From positions 163,900-227,899 of the forward strand of contig PBFW01000008.1 in the NCBI GenBank assembly GCA_002719955.1: 64,000 nt of DNA, read 5' to 3'. The position numbers and the translations under genes were made by a program. The notes below the pieces were generated by a model. It searched no databases, was not told where the DNA came from, and was given only the letters and a program-made list of their open reading frames with translations. Numbering within the stretch: position 1 is the first letter of the stretch; every line of letters starts with the position of its first letter. Origin of the DNA: Deltaproteobacteria bacterium (GTDB taxonomy: Bacteria > Myxococcota_A > UBA9160 > UBA4427). Of this stretch, positions 1-9,070 are shown in pieces.

Positions 1-799
1 CGAGCCCTCGCATCGCGTCACCCGAGTCATTCGCGGCGGGGCCGCCTCCCTGCTCGACGCCGCGGCAGCCGAGCTCGAGGCGGATACTTCGGCGGGGCTC
101 CATCGGGACCGCACCTGGTGCCGCGCCTTCGAGGCCTCGAATCGGACGGCCGCCAAGGCGATCGAGGACGTGGCCCTCGCCGAGGATGGCTGGTCAGGTC
201 TGAGCGTCGCTGTGATCCTCGCCCGTGTCGCGCCTTCCGGGGCCCAGCTCTTTGCGTCGAATAGCATGTCGATTCGGCTGCTCGACCTGGGACTGGCCCG
301 GCGCGCGGAGCCGCTTCGGGTATTGTGCAACCGCGGTGCGAGCGGGATCGATGGCGTGATATCGACCGCGCTCGGAGCGGCCGCCGCGTCGAGCCAGCGG
401 ACACTGCTGTTGACGGGGGATCTGGCCTTTCTTCACGATCTGACCGGGCTCTTGCTCGCGAGGCGTGAAGCGATTCCGCTCACGATCATCGTGATCGATG
501 ACGGCGGGGGCGGAATCTTCTCGTTCCTGCCTATTGCTGCACAAGGCGAGGAGATCGCCTTCCAGGAACTCTTTCGGGCGCCGCACGAACTCGATCTGGC
601 TCGCGTTGCCGCGCTCTTCGAACTCGACTATTGCGTCGCCGATGGCATCGGTGAGCTCGAGGCAGCCATCGCGGCGTCCCTCGCCCGACCCGGCGTGTCG
701 ATCATTCACGTTCCGGTCGAGGCGAAGGAAAATGAGGCGCGCTTTCGGCGAGGGGTGGCCGCGGCATGCGAGGCCGTCGAGGCGGAATTTTCGGAATGA
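1..799 (+). CDS. menD: MenD, SEPHCHC synthase (3' part; 5' end outside window)
   Basis: C-terminal part (265 codons visible, frame open from base 2) of the thiamine-diphosphate enzyme that joins isochorismate with 2-oxoglutarate, the first committed step of menaquinone synthesis in the cytoplasm. What is visible is mainly the C-terminal ThDP-binding domain: the conserved NRGASGIDG stretch, a GDLAFLHD element matching the family GDxSxLHD, and a glycine-rich IDDGGGGIFSFLP segment. The N-terminal pyrimidine domain and the catalytic glutamate lie outside the window. The stop overlaps the start of menH (ATGA), so translation is probably coupled. The identification is firm because of the motifs and the following menH, menA, menC and menE. 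Confidence 0.95.
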   Translation, partial: EPSHRVTRVIRGGAASLLDAAAAELEADTSAGLHRDRTWCRAFEASNRTAAKAIEDVALAEDGWSGLSVAVILARVAPSGAQLFASNSMSIRLLDLGLARRAEPLRVLCNRGASGIDGVISTALGAAAASSQRTLLLTGDLAFLHDLTGLLLARREAIPLTIIVIDDGGGGIFSFLPIAAQGEEIAFQELFRAPHELDLARVAALFELDYCVADGIGELEAAIAASLARPGVSIIHVPVEAKENEARFRRGVAAACEAVEAEFSE

Positions 800-1731
800 G
801 CGGAGGTACCGAGCGGGAAGCCTTCGTCGAGGTCGGAGACGTGCGGCTTCGGGCGGTGCTCGAGGGCTCGACTCCGTCGAATTCCGAATCCGTTCTGGTG
901 TTGCACGGATTCACCGGTGCCGCCGAGAGCATGTCGGGTGTTTCCGCGTCCCTCTGCGGCGACCGCTGCGTGGCGCGGCTCGAGTTGCTGGGGCACGGGG
1001 GGAGCGATGCACCCGATGCGGTCGCCCCCTACGCGATGGCGGCCTGCGCGGATCAGATCGCCGAGGCAGCACGAGTTCTCGGCCTCGGTCGGCCGCATTT
1101 GCTCGGATATTCGATGGGGGGCCGCGCGGCACTCGCCGCCGCGCTTTCGCACCCGGATTCGTTTTCGAGTCTCGTTCTCGTTGGCGCCTCGGCGGGCATC
1201 GCGGACGCGGCGCTCCGGGCCGAACGCATCGAATCGGATGAGGCGTTGGCTGATCGGATCGAACGCGAGGGCATGACCGCCTTCGTCGACCACTGGATGG
1301 CGTTGCCGATCTTCGCGACGCAATCGCGGTTGGGGACGCGGGCGCAGATGCAGGCGCGAACGCAGCGCCTACGCAACCAGCCACACGGACTCGCAGGGAG
1401 CTTGCGCGGAATGGGTGCGGGTGCGCAGGCGCCGCTGCACGATCGGCTCGATCGTTTCATTCGGCCGGTCCTGCTCGTCGTGGGTCGGGAGGACTCGAAA
1501 TTCCGTCGGGTCGCGTCGTCGATCGAGGGGGGCTTGAAGGACGCGAGGACGGAGCTCATCGACGGCGCAGGGCACGCGGTGCATCTCGAGGCGCCCGAAT
1601 CCTTCGCGCGGGTCGTCGGAAGATTTATCGCTGCGATCGAAGCCGATCGTGAGGGGGGAAGGCCGTTCGCGAGCCTGCCTCGAAGCGAGTGGAACGCGCG
1701 AGTGAACGAGAACGGTGGAGATCCTGCATGA
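796..1731 (+). CDS. menH: MenH, SHCHC synthase (alpha/beta hydrolase)
   Basis: 311-residue alpha/beta hydrolase that removes pyruvate from SEPHCHC in menaquinone synthesis. Visible: an oxyanion-hole HGFTG near residues 37-41, the nucleophile elbow GYSMGGR with Ser106, and a C-terminal GHAVHLE carrying the catalytic histidine. The start is taken at the ATG overlapping the menD stop; an ATG 30 bases upstream in the same frame would add only basic residues. Length is slightly above the usual 250-290 because of about 30 extra C-terminal residues rich in Arg and Asn. Its place between menD and menA makes the MenH role far more likely than a generic hydrolase. Confidence 0.9.
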   Translation: MSGGTEREAFVEVGDVRLRAVLEGSTPSNSESVLVLHGFTGAAESMSGVSASLCGDRCVARLELLGHGGSDAPDAVAPYAMAACADQIAEAARVLGLGRPHLLGYSMGGRAALAAALSHPDSFSSLVLVGASAGIADAALRAERIESDEALADRIEREGMTAFVDHWMALPIFATQSRLGTRAQMQARTQRLRNQPHGLAGSLRGMGAGAQAPLHDRLDRFIRPVLLVVGREDSKFRRVASSIEGGLKDARTELIDGAGHAVHLEAPESFARVVGRFIAAIEADREGGRPFASLPRSEWNARVNENGGDPA

Positions 1732-2621
1732 AAGAGATCCATCCCGGTAGTCGAGCGGCCTGGGTGATGGCCATTCGCCCGCGTACGCTCCCCGTGTCGA
1801 TCGGCCCGGTACTGGTTGGCACCGCGGTCGCGCATATTCATGGCGGCGCGCGCATCGCGCCGGCGATCGCTGCCGGTCTCGGCGCACTGTTGCTCCAGAT
1901 CGGATCCAATTTCGCCAACGATGTCTTCGATTTCGAAAAGGGTGCGGATACCAAAGATCGCATCGGTCCGCCGCGCGCGACACAGCTCGGCCTGCTCACC
2001 CCCGCCGCCCTGAAACGCGGCATGTTGGGCGTCTTCGCGTTGGCGATCCTGGTCGGCGCCTACCTGAGCTGGGTCGCCGGTCCGGTGATCATCGCCGTTG
2101 GCCTGGTCTCGATCGTCGCTGCGATCGCGTATACCGGGGGTCCCTGGCCGCTCGGCTACCACGGACTCGGGGATCTCGCCGTCTTTCTCTTTTTTGGGCT
2201 GGTCGCGGTCGTCGGGACGACTTTCGTTCAGACGGGGACCTTGCCGATGCTCGCGTGGCTGTCGGCCCTGCCCGTGGGTGGACTCGCGACAGCGATCCTC
2301 GTCGTCAATAATCTGCGCGATATCGAAACCGACGTCGCCGCCGGGAAGCGAACCCTGGCGGTGCGGCTGGGGCGTCGCGGCGCGCGGGTGGAGTGGGCCC
2401 TGCTCGTCGCCGGGGCCTATCTGCTTCCGATCGTCCTGTGGCTCGGGGCTGGGGAGGCGCCCTGGATCCTCTTGCCCTGGGTCTCGGCGCCCCGGGCCAT
2501 TAGGCTCTTCGACGTGATTCGCTCGAACGAAGGGGGTCCCGCGCTCAATGAAGCGTTGGCGGGGACGGCGCAGCTGGGTTTTCTGTTCTCGGTGTTATTC
2601 GCGCTGGGGCTCGCGGCGTGA
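1728..2621 (+). CDS. menA: MenA, 1,4-dihydroxy-2-naphthoate polyprenyltransferase
   Basis: 297-residue integral membrane prenyltransferase of the UbiA superfamily. It attaches the isoprenoid side chain to 1,4-dihydroxy-2-naphthoate to give demethylmenaquinone. The first Asp-rich motif is [14 protein letters not shown] and the second is NNLRDIETD, both typical of MenA, with about eight hydrophobic segments between and after them. The start is the ATG overlapping the menH stop; an upstream ATG at 1689 lies inside menH and gives a charged, unlikely leader. The stop in turn overlaps the menC start, continuing the chain of coupled genes. Confidence 0.94.
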   Translation: MKEIHPGSRAAWVMAIRPRTLPVSIGPVLVGTAVAHIHGGARIAPAIAAGLGALLLQIGSNFANDVFDFEKGADTKDRIGPPRATQLGLLTPAALKRGMLGVFALAILVGAYLSWVAGPVIIAVGLVSIVAAIAYTGGPWPLGYHGLGDLAVFLFFGLVAVVGTTFVQTGTLPMLAWLSALPVGGLATAILVVNNLRDIETDVAAGKRTLAVRLGRRGARVEWALLVAGAYLLPIVLWLGAGEAPWILLPWVSAPRAIRLFDVIRSNEGGPALNEALAGTAQLGFLFSVLFALGLAA

Positions 2622-3829
2622 TGCTTCGGCGGGCGGCCCTTCGTCCCTTCGCGCTCCGGCTGCGGCGCCCCCTCGAGACCGCCCACGGTCAGGTCTCGCG
2701 GCGCGCCGGATTTCTCGTCGAACTCGAGGACGGGGAAGGTCGCTGCGGCTATGGCGAGGCGACGCCGCTCCCGGATTTCGGGACCGAGGATCTCGACGCC
2801 TGCCGGCGTGCGCTCGAAGAGGGGCTCTTCGCGCTCATCCGAATCGGCGCGGATCTCCCGAGCGCTTCGCTGGCAGACTCCGCCGCGTTTCGTGGGGGTG
2901 GAGCGCCCTGTGCCCGATCGGCGATCGACTCGGCGCGTGTCGATCTCGCCGCGAAAGGCGCGGCACGGAGCCTCGCGCGCGAGGTTCGTGATCGCGCGGG
3001 GCTCGTCGGGGAACCCGAGTCGCGGGTCGCTGTTCAGGCGCTCGTCGGGGGCGGGGGGCCGGCCAGTGTGGAGGAGAGTGCCCGCACGTCCGTTGCTGCG
3101 GGTTTCGAAGCGTTCAAGCTCAAACTTGCGGTCTCGCGAGGTCTTCGGGATCCGGGTCTGGATCTCGAACGTGTCTCGGCGTTGCGGGGCGTGATCGGAT
3201 CAACGGCGCGATTGAGGCTCGATGCGAATGAGGCATGGAGCCTTGATGAAGCGTCGGGCGCGTTGGCCGCCCTCGAACCCTTCGGGATCGACTACGTCGA
3301 ACAGCCGGTGGAGCGCGGCGATTTGGTGAGCCTGAAGCGTCTCTCCGAGGAGGGCGCGATTCGAGTCGCTGCGGACGAGTCGCTGCTCGGGGGCGGGTTG
3401 GCCGCTTGTCTCGAGGCCCGCGCGGCTTCGATCCTGATCGCTAAACCCGCTGCGATCGGGGGGCTCTCGGGGGCGATCGCGTTATGGAGACGCGCCCGAA
3501 GCGAGGGCCTTCAGGTCGTCTGGTCGACGCTGATCGATGGGGCGGTGGGCCGTGCCGCGCCGCTGGCATTGGCGGCAGGGCTCGGATCCGCCCAGGAGGT
3601 TCATGGCCTCGGGACGGCAGGTCTGCTCGCCACGGACCTCCGCGAGACTTCTTCTGGCGATCGACTCGATGCGCGGGGGCGCATGCAGGTCTCGGCGGCT
3701 GCGGGGATTGGTTTTGCTCCCGTGATTCCCTTCTCCGACACGCACGCGGACCAGAGGGGGAGCGAGGGGGGGGCCGGCCGCGACGGATTCGGGGGGGGGC
3801 GCGGTGCGATCTTCGAGGTCGAGGCATGA
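2621..3829 (+). CDS. menC: MenC, o-succinylbenzoate synthase
   Basis: 402-residue member of the enolase superfamily that dehydrates SHCHC to o-succinylbenzoate. Signature residues are all present: the KLKL catalytic lysine pair region, DANEAW and YVEQPV metal ligands, ADESL, and an IAKPAAIGG lysine. A GTG at 2618 directly precedes the ATG at 2621, so either could be used; both overlap the menA stop. The last 40 residues are rich in Gly, Arg and Asp and look poorly conserved. MenC and dipeptide epimerases share this fold, but the operon decides for MenC. Confidence 0.92.
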   Translation: MLRRAALRPFALRLRRPLETAHGQVSRRAGFLVELEDGEGRCGYGEATPLPDFGTEDLDACRRALEEGLFALIRIGADLPSASLADSAAFRGGGAPCARSAIDSARVDLAAKGAARSLAREVRDRAGLVGEPESRVAVQALVGGGGPASVEESARTSVAAGFEAFKLKLAVSRGLRDPGLDLERVSALRGVIGSTARLRLDANEAWSLDEASGALAALEPFGIDYVEQPVERGDLVSLKRLSEEGAIRVAADESLLGGGLAACLEARAASILIAKPAAIGGLSGAIALWRRARSEGLQVVWSTLIDGAVGRAAPLALAAGLGSAQEVHGLGTAGLLATDLRETSSGDRLDARGRMQVSAAAGIGFAPVIPFSDTHADQRGSEGGAGRDGFGGGRGAIFEVEA

Positions 3830-3845
3830 TCGGGTGGGGTGAGCG

Positions 3846-5399
3846 ATGAGCGTCGACCGGCGCGAGGATTGGATCACCGGGCTCGAGCGTTTTGGGGACG
3901 CGCGCGAGGCCCTTCTTTTTGGGGGGCACCGACTCGACTACGCCGAGCTCGGCGGGGCGGCGCGGGCCACAGCAGATCGCCTGGCGGCCCTCGGGATCGA
4001 GGTGGGGGACCTGGTCGCGATCCTCGCCCCGCCCGGGATCGAGGCAATCGTATTGATTCATGCGATGCTCGCGCGGGGTGTCGTCATGCTTCCGCTGAAT
4101 GCGCGTCTGACGGAGCCCGAGCTGAGGGAAGCGATTTCGTCGGCGTCGCCTCGCTATGTCGTGGTTCCCGGAGCGCAGGCCCGGGATGTCGAATCTCGGG
4201 GCCGGCGACTCGTCCGGGGATCGGGTTGCGGTCTGGTTGCGATGGATTCGGGAGCGGAAGCCGCCGCCCCCGCGCTCGAGATCTGCGTCGCGCCCTCGCC
4301 GGAGATCGATCCGGTGGCGCTCGCCCGCCGTGAAGAGCAACTGGAAATGCGGGCCGCAATCGTCGTGAGAACCTCGGGAACCAATGGCCGACCCAAGGGC
4401 GCGGTTCTGGGCTTCGACAACCTGGTCGCTTCCGCGCGCGCCTCGGCAGGGCTTCTCGGCAGTGATGCGGGGGATCGATGGCTCCTGTGCATGCCGATTT
4501 TTCATATCGGTGGGCTCTCGATCCTCATCCGGAGCGCGCTCGTAGGCGCCTGCGTCGTCCTGCACGAGCGCTTCGAGGCGGCCAGGGTCGCGCGCGCGCT
4601 CGAGGACGATGGGATTACGCGGGTGAGTTTCGTGGCGACGATGCTCGAGCGGCTTCTCGCGACGCGCGGGACAAAGCGCTCGCCGGGATCCCTGTCTCTC
4701 GTTCTGTTGGGGGGAGGGCCCGCCTCCGAGGATCTCCTCCGGCGCGCGGCCGTCCTCGGCTATCCGATCGCACCCACTTATGGCCTCAGCGAGGCCGCAT
4801 CCCAGGTGGCGACGCGGCCGCCCGATCGTGTCGTGCCGGATGGAGAGGCGCTCTGCTCGGGCCTCGTCCCCCTGCCGGGGGTCGCGATTCGCATCGTCGA
4901 CGCGAATCGCGCGAATCTCGGCCGGGGACTCGAAGGCGAGATCGAGGTGCGTGGGCCCATCGTGATGCACGGCTATCTCGACGATCCGCAGGCGACGCGT
5001 GACACGATTCGGGAGGGGTGGCTCTCGACCGGAGATGTCGGTCGTCTCGATGCCGCCGGCCGGCTTCGCGTGTTCGATCGCCGTGAAGATCTGATCCTGT
5101 CCGGGGGCGAGAATATCTACCCGGCCGAAATCGAGTCGATCCTGCTCGAAGTCGAGGGCATTCTGGATGCGGGTGTGTGTGGGGTTCCGGACCCCGAATT
5201 CGGTGCGCGTCCGGCCGCATTCGTCTCGATGCGCGAGGGGATTCCCTTTGACCCGCTCCTGCTCGTAGAGCACTGTCGGGCCCGGTTGGCCGGTTATAAG
5301 CAGCCGGTCGGGTTCGCGGCGATCGATGAACTTCCGCGGACGCTGACTGGAAAATTGCGGCGTCGAGCCCTTCGCGATCTCTGGGAAGAGAAACGCTAG
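3846..5399 (+). CDS. menE: MenE, o-succinylbenzoate-CoA ligase
   Basis: 517-residue acyl-adenylating enzyme that activates o-succinylbenzoate with ATP and CoA. Visible: the P-loop-like VRTSGTNGRPKGAV (family core S/T-SGTTGxPK), the YGLSEAAS adenine region, a STGDVGRLD hinge aspartate, RREDLILSGGENIYPAEIE, and the C-terminal lysine in LPRTLTGKLRR. It is separated from menC by 16 bases with a purine-rich GGGGTGAG ahead of the ATG. This is the last men gene here; menB, menF, the thioesterase and the final methyltransferase are not in the window. Confidence 0.92.
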   Translation: MSVDRREDWITGLERFGDAREALLFGGHRLDYAELGGAARATADRLAALGIEVGDLVAILAPPGIEAIVLIHAMLARGVVMLPLNARLTEPELREAISSASPRYVVVPGAQARDVESRGRRLVRGSGCGLVAMDSGAEAAAPALEICVAPSPEIDPVALARREEQLEMRAAIVVRTSGTNGRPKGAVLGFDNLVASARASAGLLGSDAGDRWLLCMPIFHIGGLSILIRSALVGACVVLHERFEAARVARALEDDGITRVSFVATMLERLLATRGTKRSPGSLSLVLLGGGPASEDLLRRAAVLGYPIAPTYGLSEAASQVATRPPDRVVPDGEALCSGLVPLPGVAIRIVDANRANLGRGLEGEIEVRGPIVMHGYLDDPQATRDTIREGWLSTGDVGRLDAAGRLRVFDRREDLILSGGENIYPAEIESILLEVEGILDAGVCGVPDPEFGARPAAFVSMREGIPFDPLLLVEHCRARLAGYKQPVGFAAIDELPRTLTGKLRRRALRDLWEEKR

Positions 5400-5433
5400 G
5401 CGATCGATCGGCTTTCGATGGCACGCTTCGCGA

Positions 5434-6177
5434 TCAGCGCGGGTCGCTCGAAAGGGCTTCGGCGATGGTCGCGCGAACCCGATCCATCATTTCTTCCGGC
5501 TCGAGTTCGTCGACCTCGCCGGACGGGATCGGCTCGAGGATCTCGATCGAGATCGGATGTCGTCCCTGCAGGACGAATCCTCGCTTCGGCAGGGCTTCGC
5601 CCGTTCCGCGGATTACGATCGGCTGGACCGGGACCCCATTCTTCTTGGCGATCTCGAATGCGCCAGACTTGAAGGATCGAAGTCTTCCCGTCGCGGAGCG
5701 GGTGCCTTCCGGAAACATGAGGATCGAACTTCCCTCGCCGATCACTTCATTGCATCTGCGCATCATCGCGCGAATGCTGCGTGCCGTTCCGCGCCGTAGC
5801 GGGATATAGCCGCAGAGCCTCATGTTCCAGCCGATGAGGGGGACACGAAAATTCTCGTGCTTCGAGACCCACTTGAAATGGCTCTGCAATCGGAAGATCA
5901 CGAGGATGTCCACCAGGGAGAGGTGGTTGGCGACGATCACGGCCGGTCCGGCTTCGTGCATGCGCTCGCGCCCATGGATCCGAACGGGCCAGGCCGGGTT
6001 GAGCCAGGTATAGAGCGATGCCCACCAAGACGTGAACCGATGCATCGCCCAGCGTCGACGGTCGAAGGCGACGGTCACGCAGAAGAGCAGGAGCGCAAGC
6101 GGGAAGAGGATCGCCGACGAGAGGAGCATGAAACCCCAGAACGCGAGGGAGAAGGCCAGGCGCATCTCAGGACGCAT
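5434..6177 (-). CDS. plsC: PlsC-like 1-acyl-sn-glycerol-3-phosphate acyltransferase
   Basis: 247-residue membrane-associated acyltransferase expected to convert lysophosphatidic acid to phosphatidic acid. Two hydrophobic N-terminal segments precede the NHLSLVD box (HX4D, catalytic His and Asp) and the FPEGTRS acceptor-binding box; a later PIVIRGTG segment matches motif IV. The start is placed at the ATG at 6177, one base after the stop of the upstream gene; an in-frame ATG at 6165 is an alternative, and the open frame running back to 6396 is shadow of the neighbour. It shares a minus-strand operon with the amidotransferase and converges on menE 34 bases away. Confidence 0.85.
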   Translation of the reverse strand: MRPEMRLAFSLAFWGFMLLSSAILFPLALLLFCVTVAFDRRRWAMHRFTSWWASLYTWLNPAWPVRIHGRERMHEAGPAVIVANHLSLVDILVIFRLQSHFKWVSKHENFRVPLIGWNMRLCGYIPLRRGTARSIRAMMRRCNEVIGEGSSILMFPEGTRSATGRLRSFKSGAFEIAKKNGVPVQPIVIRGTGEALPKRGFVLQGRHPISIEILEPIPSGEVDELEPEEMMDRVRATIAEALSSDPR

Positions 6178-6178
6178 C

Positions 6179-6922
6179 TCAGGAGGGATGCCCTTGGCGA
6201 CTCGCTTCGACGAAGGCACCAAAGAGTCTCGCGCTCGATGGCTCGTCCAGCTTCTCGGGATGCCACTGCACGCCGATCTCCCACCCGCCATCGCTGCGCC
6301 CCCCCCTCTCGTCCATCTTGCCCGTAGGGGCTTCGAGAGCCTCGATGACGCCACCCGGGCCATGGGCCACGGCGAGATGTTTCGGACCGAGTTCACGCAC
6401 GGCTTGATGATGCAGGCTGTTCACACGTCCTGCATCCGCACCGAGGATCGCGCCGAGCAGACTTTCTGCGACGACCTCGATCGTGTGACGCCCCTCCGGC
6501 GGAAGGCGATGCTCTGCGATGTCCGGACGCTGGGAGGGGAGATGGGAATAGAGATCTCCGCCGCGCGCGCGCGCCATCAGCTGCATTCCGTAGCAGATCC
6601 CGAGGATCGGCAATCTGCGCTCGGCGGCGGCTTCGAAGAGCGCCTCGTCGAAGGCGAGCTGCTGCGGCGAGACGAGGTCGAGCTCGACACCCACCGGAAG
6701 CGGGTCGTCGTCTGGAAAATCGTCACCGCCCGGAAGGAGCAATCCGTCGAGGGTGCCCGCGACCTCTTCGGGATCCGTCTGGATCGGGAGCTGGACGGGA
6801 AGCCCACCCGCGCGGTCGACGGCGTCGGCGTAGCGGCGATCGATGTAGTGGTAGTCCCGGCCTTCGCGCCAACGTCCACGGTCGTCGAGGCTGAGTGGGA
6901 TCCCGATTCGCGGTCGATGCAT
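6179..6922 (-). CDS. Class I glutamine amidotransferase-like hydrolase (peptidase C26, PuuD type)
   Basis: 247-residue protein related to gamma-glutamyl-GABA hydrolases. The nucleophile elbow GICYGMQ carries the catalytic Cys, QWHPEK the catalytic His with a following Glu, and LLLPGGDDF the oxyanion-strand glycines. The start is the ATG giving MHRPRIGIPL, the usual beta-strand opening of this family; an ATG 42 bases upstream is less likely. It is the first gene of a minus-strand pair with plsC and is divergent from the epimerase gene, with a 35-base shared promoter gap. The substrate (gamma-glutamyl-GABA or another gamma-glutamyl amide) cannot be decided; no putrescine-catabolic genes are nearby. 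Confidence 0.8.
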   Translation of the reverse strand: MHRPRIGIPLSLDDRGRWREGRDYHYIDRRYADAVDRAGGLPVQLPIQTDPEEVAGTLDGLLLPGGDDFPDDDPLPVGVELDLVSPQQLAFDEALFEAAAERRLPILGICYGMQLMARARGGDLYSHLPSQRPDIAEHRLPPEGRHTIEVVAESLLGAILGADAGRVNSLHHQAVRELGPKHLAVAHGPGGVIEALEAPTGKMDERGGRSDGGWEIGVQWHPEKLDEPSSARLFGAFVEASRQGHPS

Positions 6923-6957
6923 GGCACGAGCATAGCCATCTGCGGCATGCTGCCCGC

Positions 6958-7827
6958 ATGGCACAGGTAGTGATCGCGGGATGCGGCTACGTTGGCAATG
7001 CGCTGGCGGGAATGTTGAGGAAAGAGGGACACGAGGTCTACGGCATCCGTCGCGATGTGACCGGATTGGCCGCGGGCGTGAAGGGGATCGCCGGCAACGT
7101 CGCGAATCCGGAGTCGCTCGGCCCGGCGCCGGCCCGGGTCGAATATGCGGTCTATGTCGTAGCCGCCGACGGGGGGAGCGAGCAGGCTTATCGGCAGGCG
7201 TATCTCGATGGACTGGCTGGATTTCTGGAGTGGCTGAGGGACGAGGGGCAGCGCCCGCGCCGAATCGTGATGGCCTCCAGTACGGCGGTCTACGGTCAGC
7301 GCCGCGGTGAGCCCATCGATGAAGACTCCCCGACCCATCCGACCCAATTTCGGGGCGAGACGCTCCTCGCCTCCGAGGGATTGCTCGCGGCGAGCGGGAT
7401 CTCGAGTGTCGTCGTGCGCCTGGGCGGGATCTATGGGCCGGGACGCGCGGACTTGATCGACCGCATTCGGGAGCGGGCTCTCCGTCTTCGTCTCGTCGAA
7501 CATTTCACCAATCGGATTCATCGCGACGATGCCGCTGGCCTGATCCGCCATCTCCTTTTCCACCCCGATCCCGAACCCCTCTATCTGGGCGTCGACGATC
7601 GATCCGAGGAGGAGGGGGAGGTTCTGCGTTGGCTCGCGAAGGAGTTGGGGGTCGAAGCGCCGCGGGAAGAATCGCCGGAAGGCGAGAGCGGGGCGAGCAA
7701 TCGCCGGCGCGCGGTCGGAAGCAAGCGCTGCAGCAACCGGCGGGCCCGCGAGAGCGGCTACCGCTTCCGCTATCCGAGTTTTCGGGAAGGCTATGGCGAA
7801 TTGGTCCGGGCGATCCAGGTCGGTTGA
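6958..7827 (+). CDS. NAD(P)-dependent epimerase/dehydratase family protein
   Basis: 289-residue extended short-chain dehydrogenase fold. The N-terminal dinucleotide site is VVIAGCGYVGNALA, followed by VMASSTAVYG with the active-site region. The usual YxxxK is not obvious: the segment after PTHPTQFRGE resembles the degenerate YeeZ-like subgroup, where Tyr is lost. VRLGGIYGPGR and NRIHRDDAA match the sugar-epimerase C-terminal region. The C-terminus carries a basic insert (residues about 240-265) of uncertain origin. Start at the first Met of the Rossmann strand. Its stop overlaps the aminotransferase start, suggesting a two-gene unit. Substrate unknown. Confidence 0.75.
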   Translation: MAQVVIAGCGYVGNALAGMLRKEGHEVYGIRRDVTGLAAGVKGIAGNVANPESLGPAPARVEYAVYVVAADGGSEQAYRQAYLDGLAGFLEWLRDEGQRPRRIVMASSTAVYGQRRGEPIDEDSPTHPTQFRGETLLASEGLLAASGISSVVVRLGGIYGPGRADLIDRIRERALRLRLVEHFTNRIHRDDAAGLIRHLLFHPDPEPLYLGVDDRSEEEGEVLRWLAKELGVEAPREESPEGESGASNRRRAVGSKRCSNRRARESGYRFRYPSFREGYGELVRAIQVG

Positions 7828-9056
7828 TGGGAAGCGCGGGCCCGCCCTCGACGACCTCTTCGTCCCGGCCGGAGATCGCGCCCGGGACGGCGGCCATGCC
7901 CGGTGTGATCTACTCGCCCTTCGCAGATCGGATGGCCGAGCGGATGGCGGACCCCAGCGACGGGCCCCTCTTTCCGCTCCATGTTGGAGATACCTGGCGC
8001 GATCCCTTCGTCGGCGCACGCTCCGAGGATATCCGCTCGGCCCTGCACCCGCGGCTGCACGCCTATGGAGACACGCGCGGCTTGCCCGACTTGATCGAAC
8101 GGGTGAGCCAGAAACTCGCCGAGAAGAACGGGCTCCGCCATTCGCCGGAGGAGGTATTGATCACGGCCGGCGCGACCGGGGGGCTCGCCGCGGTCGCGGG
8201 CGCCGTGCTCTCACCGGGTGATGAAATGTTGATCCTGGCCCCCTTCTGGCCGCTGATTCGCGGGATCGCGCAGAGTTTTCGGGCAAGGTCGATCGAGGTC
8301 CCCTTCTTCGATCGTGTGTCGTGTCGGCGGGAGGCGATCGAGCAGGTCGAATCCCGGATCACCGCCCGCAGTCGCGTGCTCTATGTGTCGACGCCCTCGA
8401 ATCCCACGGGTCGCGTGATTCCGGGTGACTGGCTGGAAGCGCTGGCCAACCTCGCTCGGCACCATGACCTTTGGGTCTTTTCCGATGAGGTCTACGAGGA
8501 CTACCACTATCCCCACGGCGCTTCCGGTTGCGAGTCGAGCGCGATAGGCGGACATGTCTCGATGGGCCGTTTCGCTCCCGAGCGGACGATTTCCGTATAT
8601 TCGTTCTCGAAGAGCTATGCGATGGCGGGCCAACGCGTCGGGTATCTCGCCGGACCGGAACGAGTCCTTGCCGAGGCGCGGAAGATCGCGACGCATATCT
8701 ACTACCACCCTCCGATCGTGGGTCAGCGAACCGCCCTCGCGGCGCTCGAGGAGGGGGACGATTGGATCGCGAACGCGCGGGAAGAGGATCGCGCCGTGGG
8801 TGTGGATGTGGCCGAGCGGCTCGGGGTTGCGTCGCCCGAAGGCGGGACCTTCCTCTTTCTCGACGTGCGCGATCGCCTCGATGAGCGCGGGCTCGCGGGA
8901 TTGCTGGAGGATTGTTTCGAGCGGGGCGTGCTCGTTGCGCCGGGCACGAGCTGCGGTGAGGAATACGGCGAATGGATTCGTCTCAGCTATACAGCGGCGC
9001 CCGGGGACGCAGTGCGAGAGGCGGCTCGGAGATTGGCGAGCGTGTTGGGGCGATGA
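7827..9056 (+). CDS. Class I/II pyridoxal-phosphate aminotransferase
   Basis: About 409 residues, fold type I aminotransferase. Visible: TAGATGGL near the phosphate site, STPSNPTGRV with the conserved Asn that contacts the cofactor, FSDEVYEDY with the Asp that pairs with the pyridine nitrogen, and SFSKSYAMAGQRVGY with the Schiff-base Lys; a C-terminal IRLSY supplies the substrate-carboxylate Arg. The start is chosen at the ATG in TGATG with the previous stop; a later Met (MPGVIYSPF) would also leave the whole domain intact. Substrate specificity (aspartate, aromatic or branched amino acid) is not readable. Confidence 0.82.
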   Translation: MGSAGPPSTTSSSRPEIAPGTAAMPGVIYSPFADRMAERMADPSDGPLFPLHVGDTWRDPFVGARSEDIRSALHPRLHAYGDTRGLPDLIERVSQKLAEKNGLRHSPEEVLITAGATGGLAAVAGAVLSPGDEMLILAPFWPLIRGIAQSFRARSIEVPFFDRVSCRREAIEQVESRITARSRVLYVSTPSNPTGRVIPGDWLEALANLARHHDLWVFSDEVYEDYHYPHGASGCESSAIGGHVSMGRFAPERTISVYSFSKSYAMAGQRVGYLAGPERVLAEARKIATHIYYHPPIVGQRTALAALEEGDDWIANAREEDRAVGVDVAERLGVASPEGGTFLFLDVRDRLDERGLAGLLEDCFERGVLVAPGTSCGEEYGEWIRLSYTAAPGDAVREAARRLASVLGR

Positions 9057-9070
9057 GGAGATCATCAGAG

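Noticed and set aside
3441..5273. Minus-strand open frame of 610 codons opposite menC and menE
   Set aside because: Both menC and menE are complete with all motifs on the plus strand.
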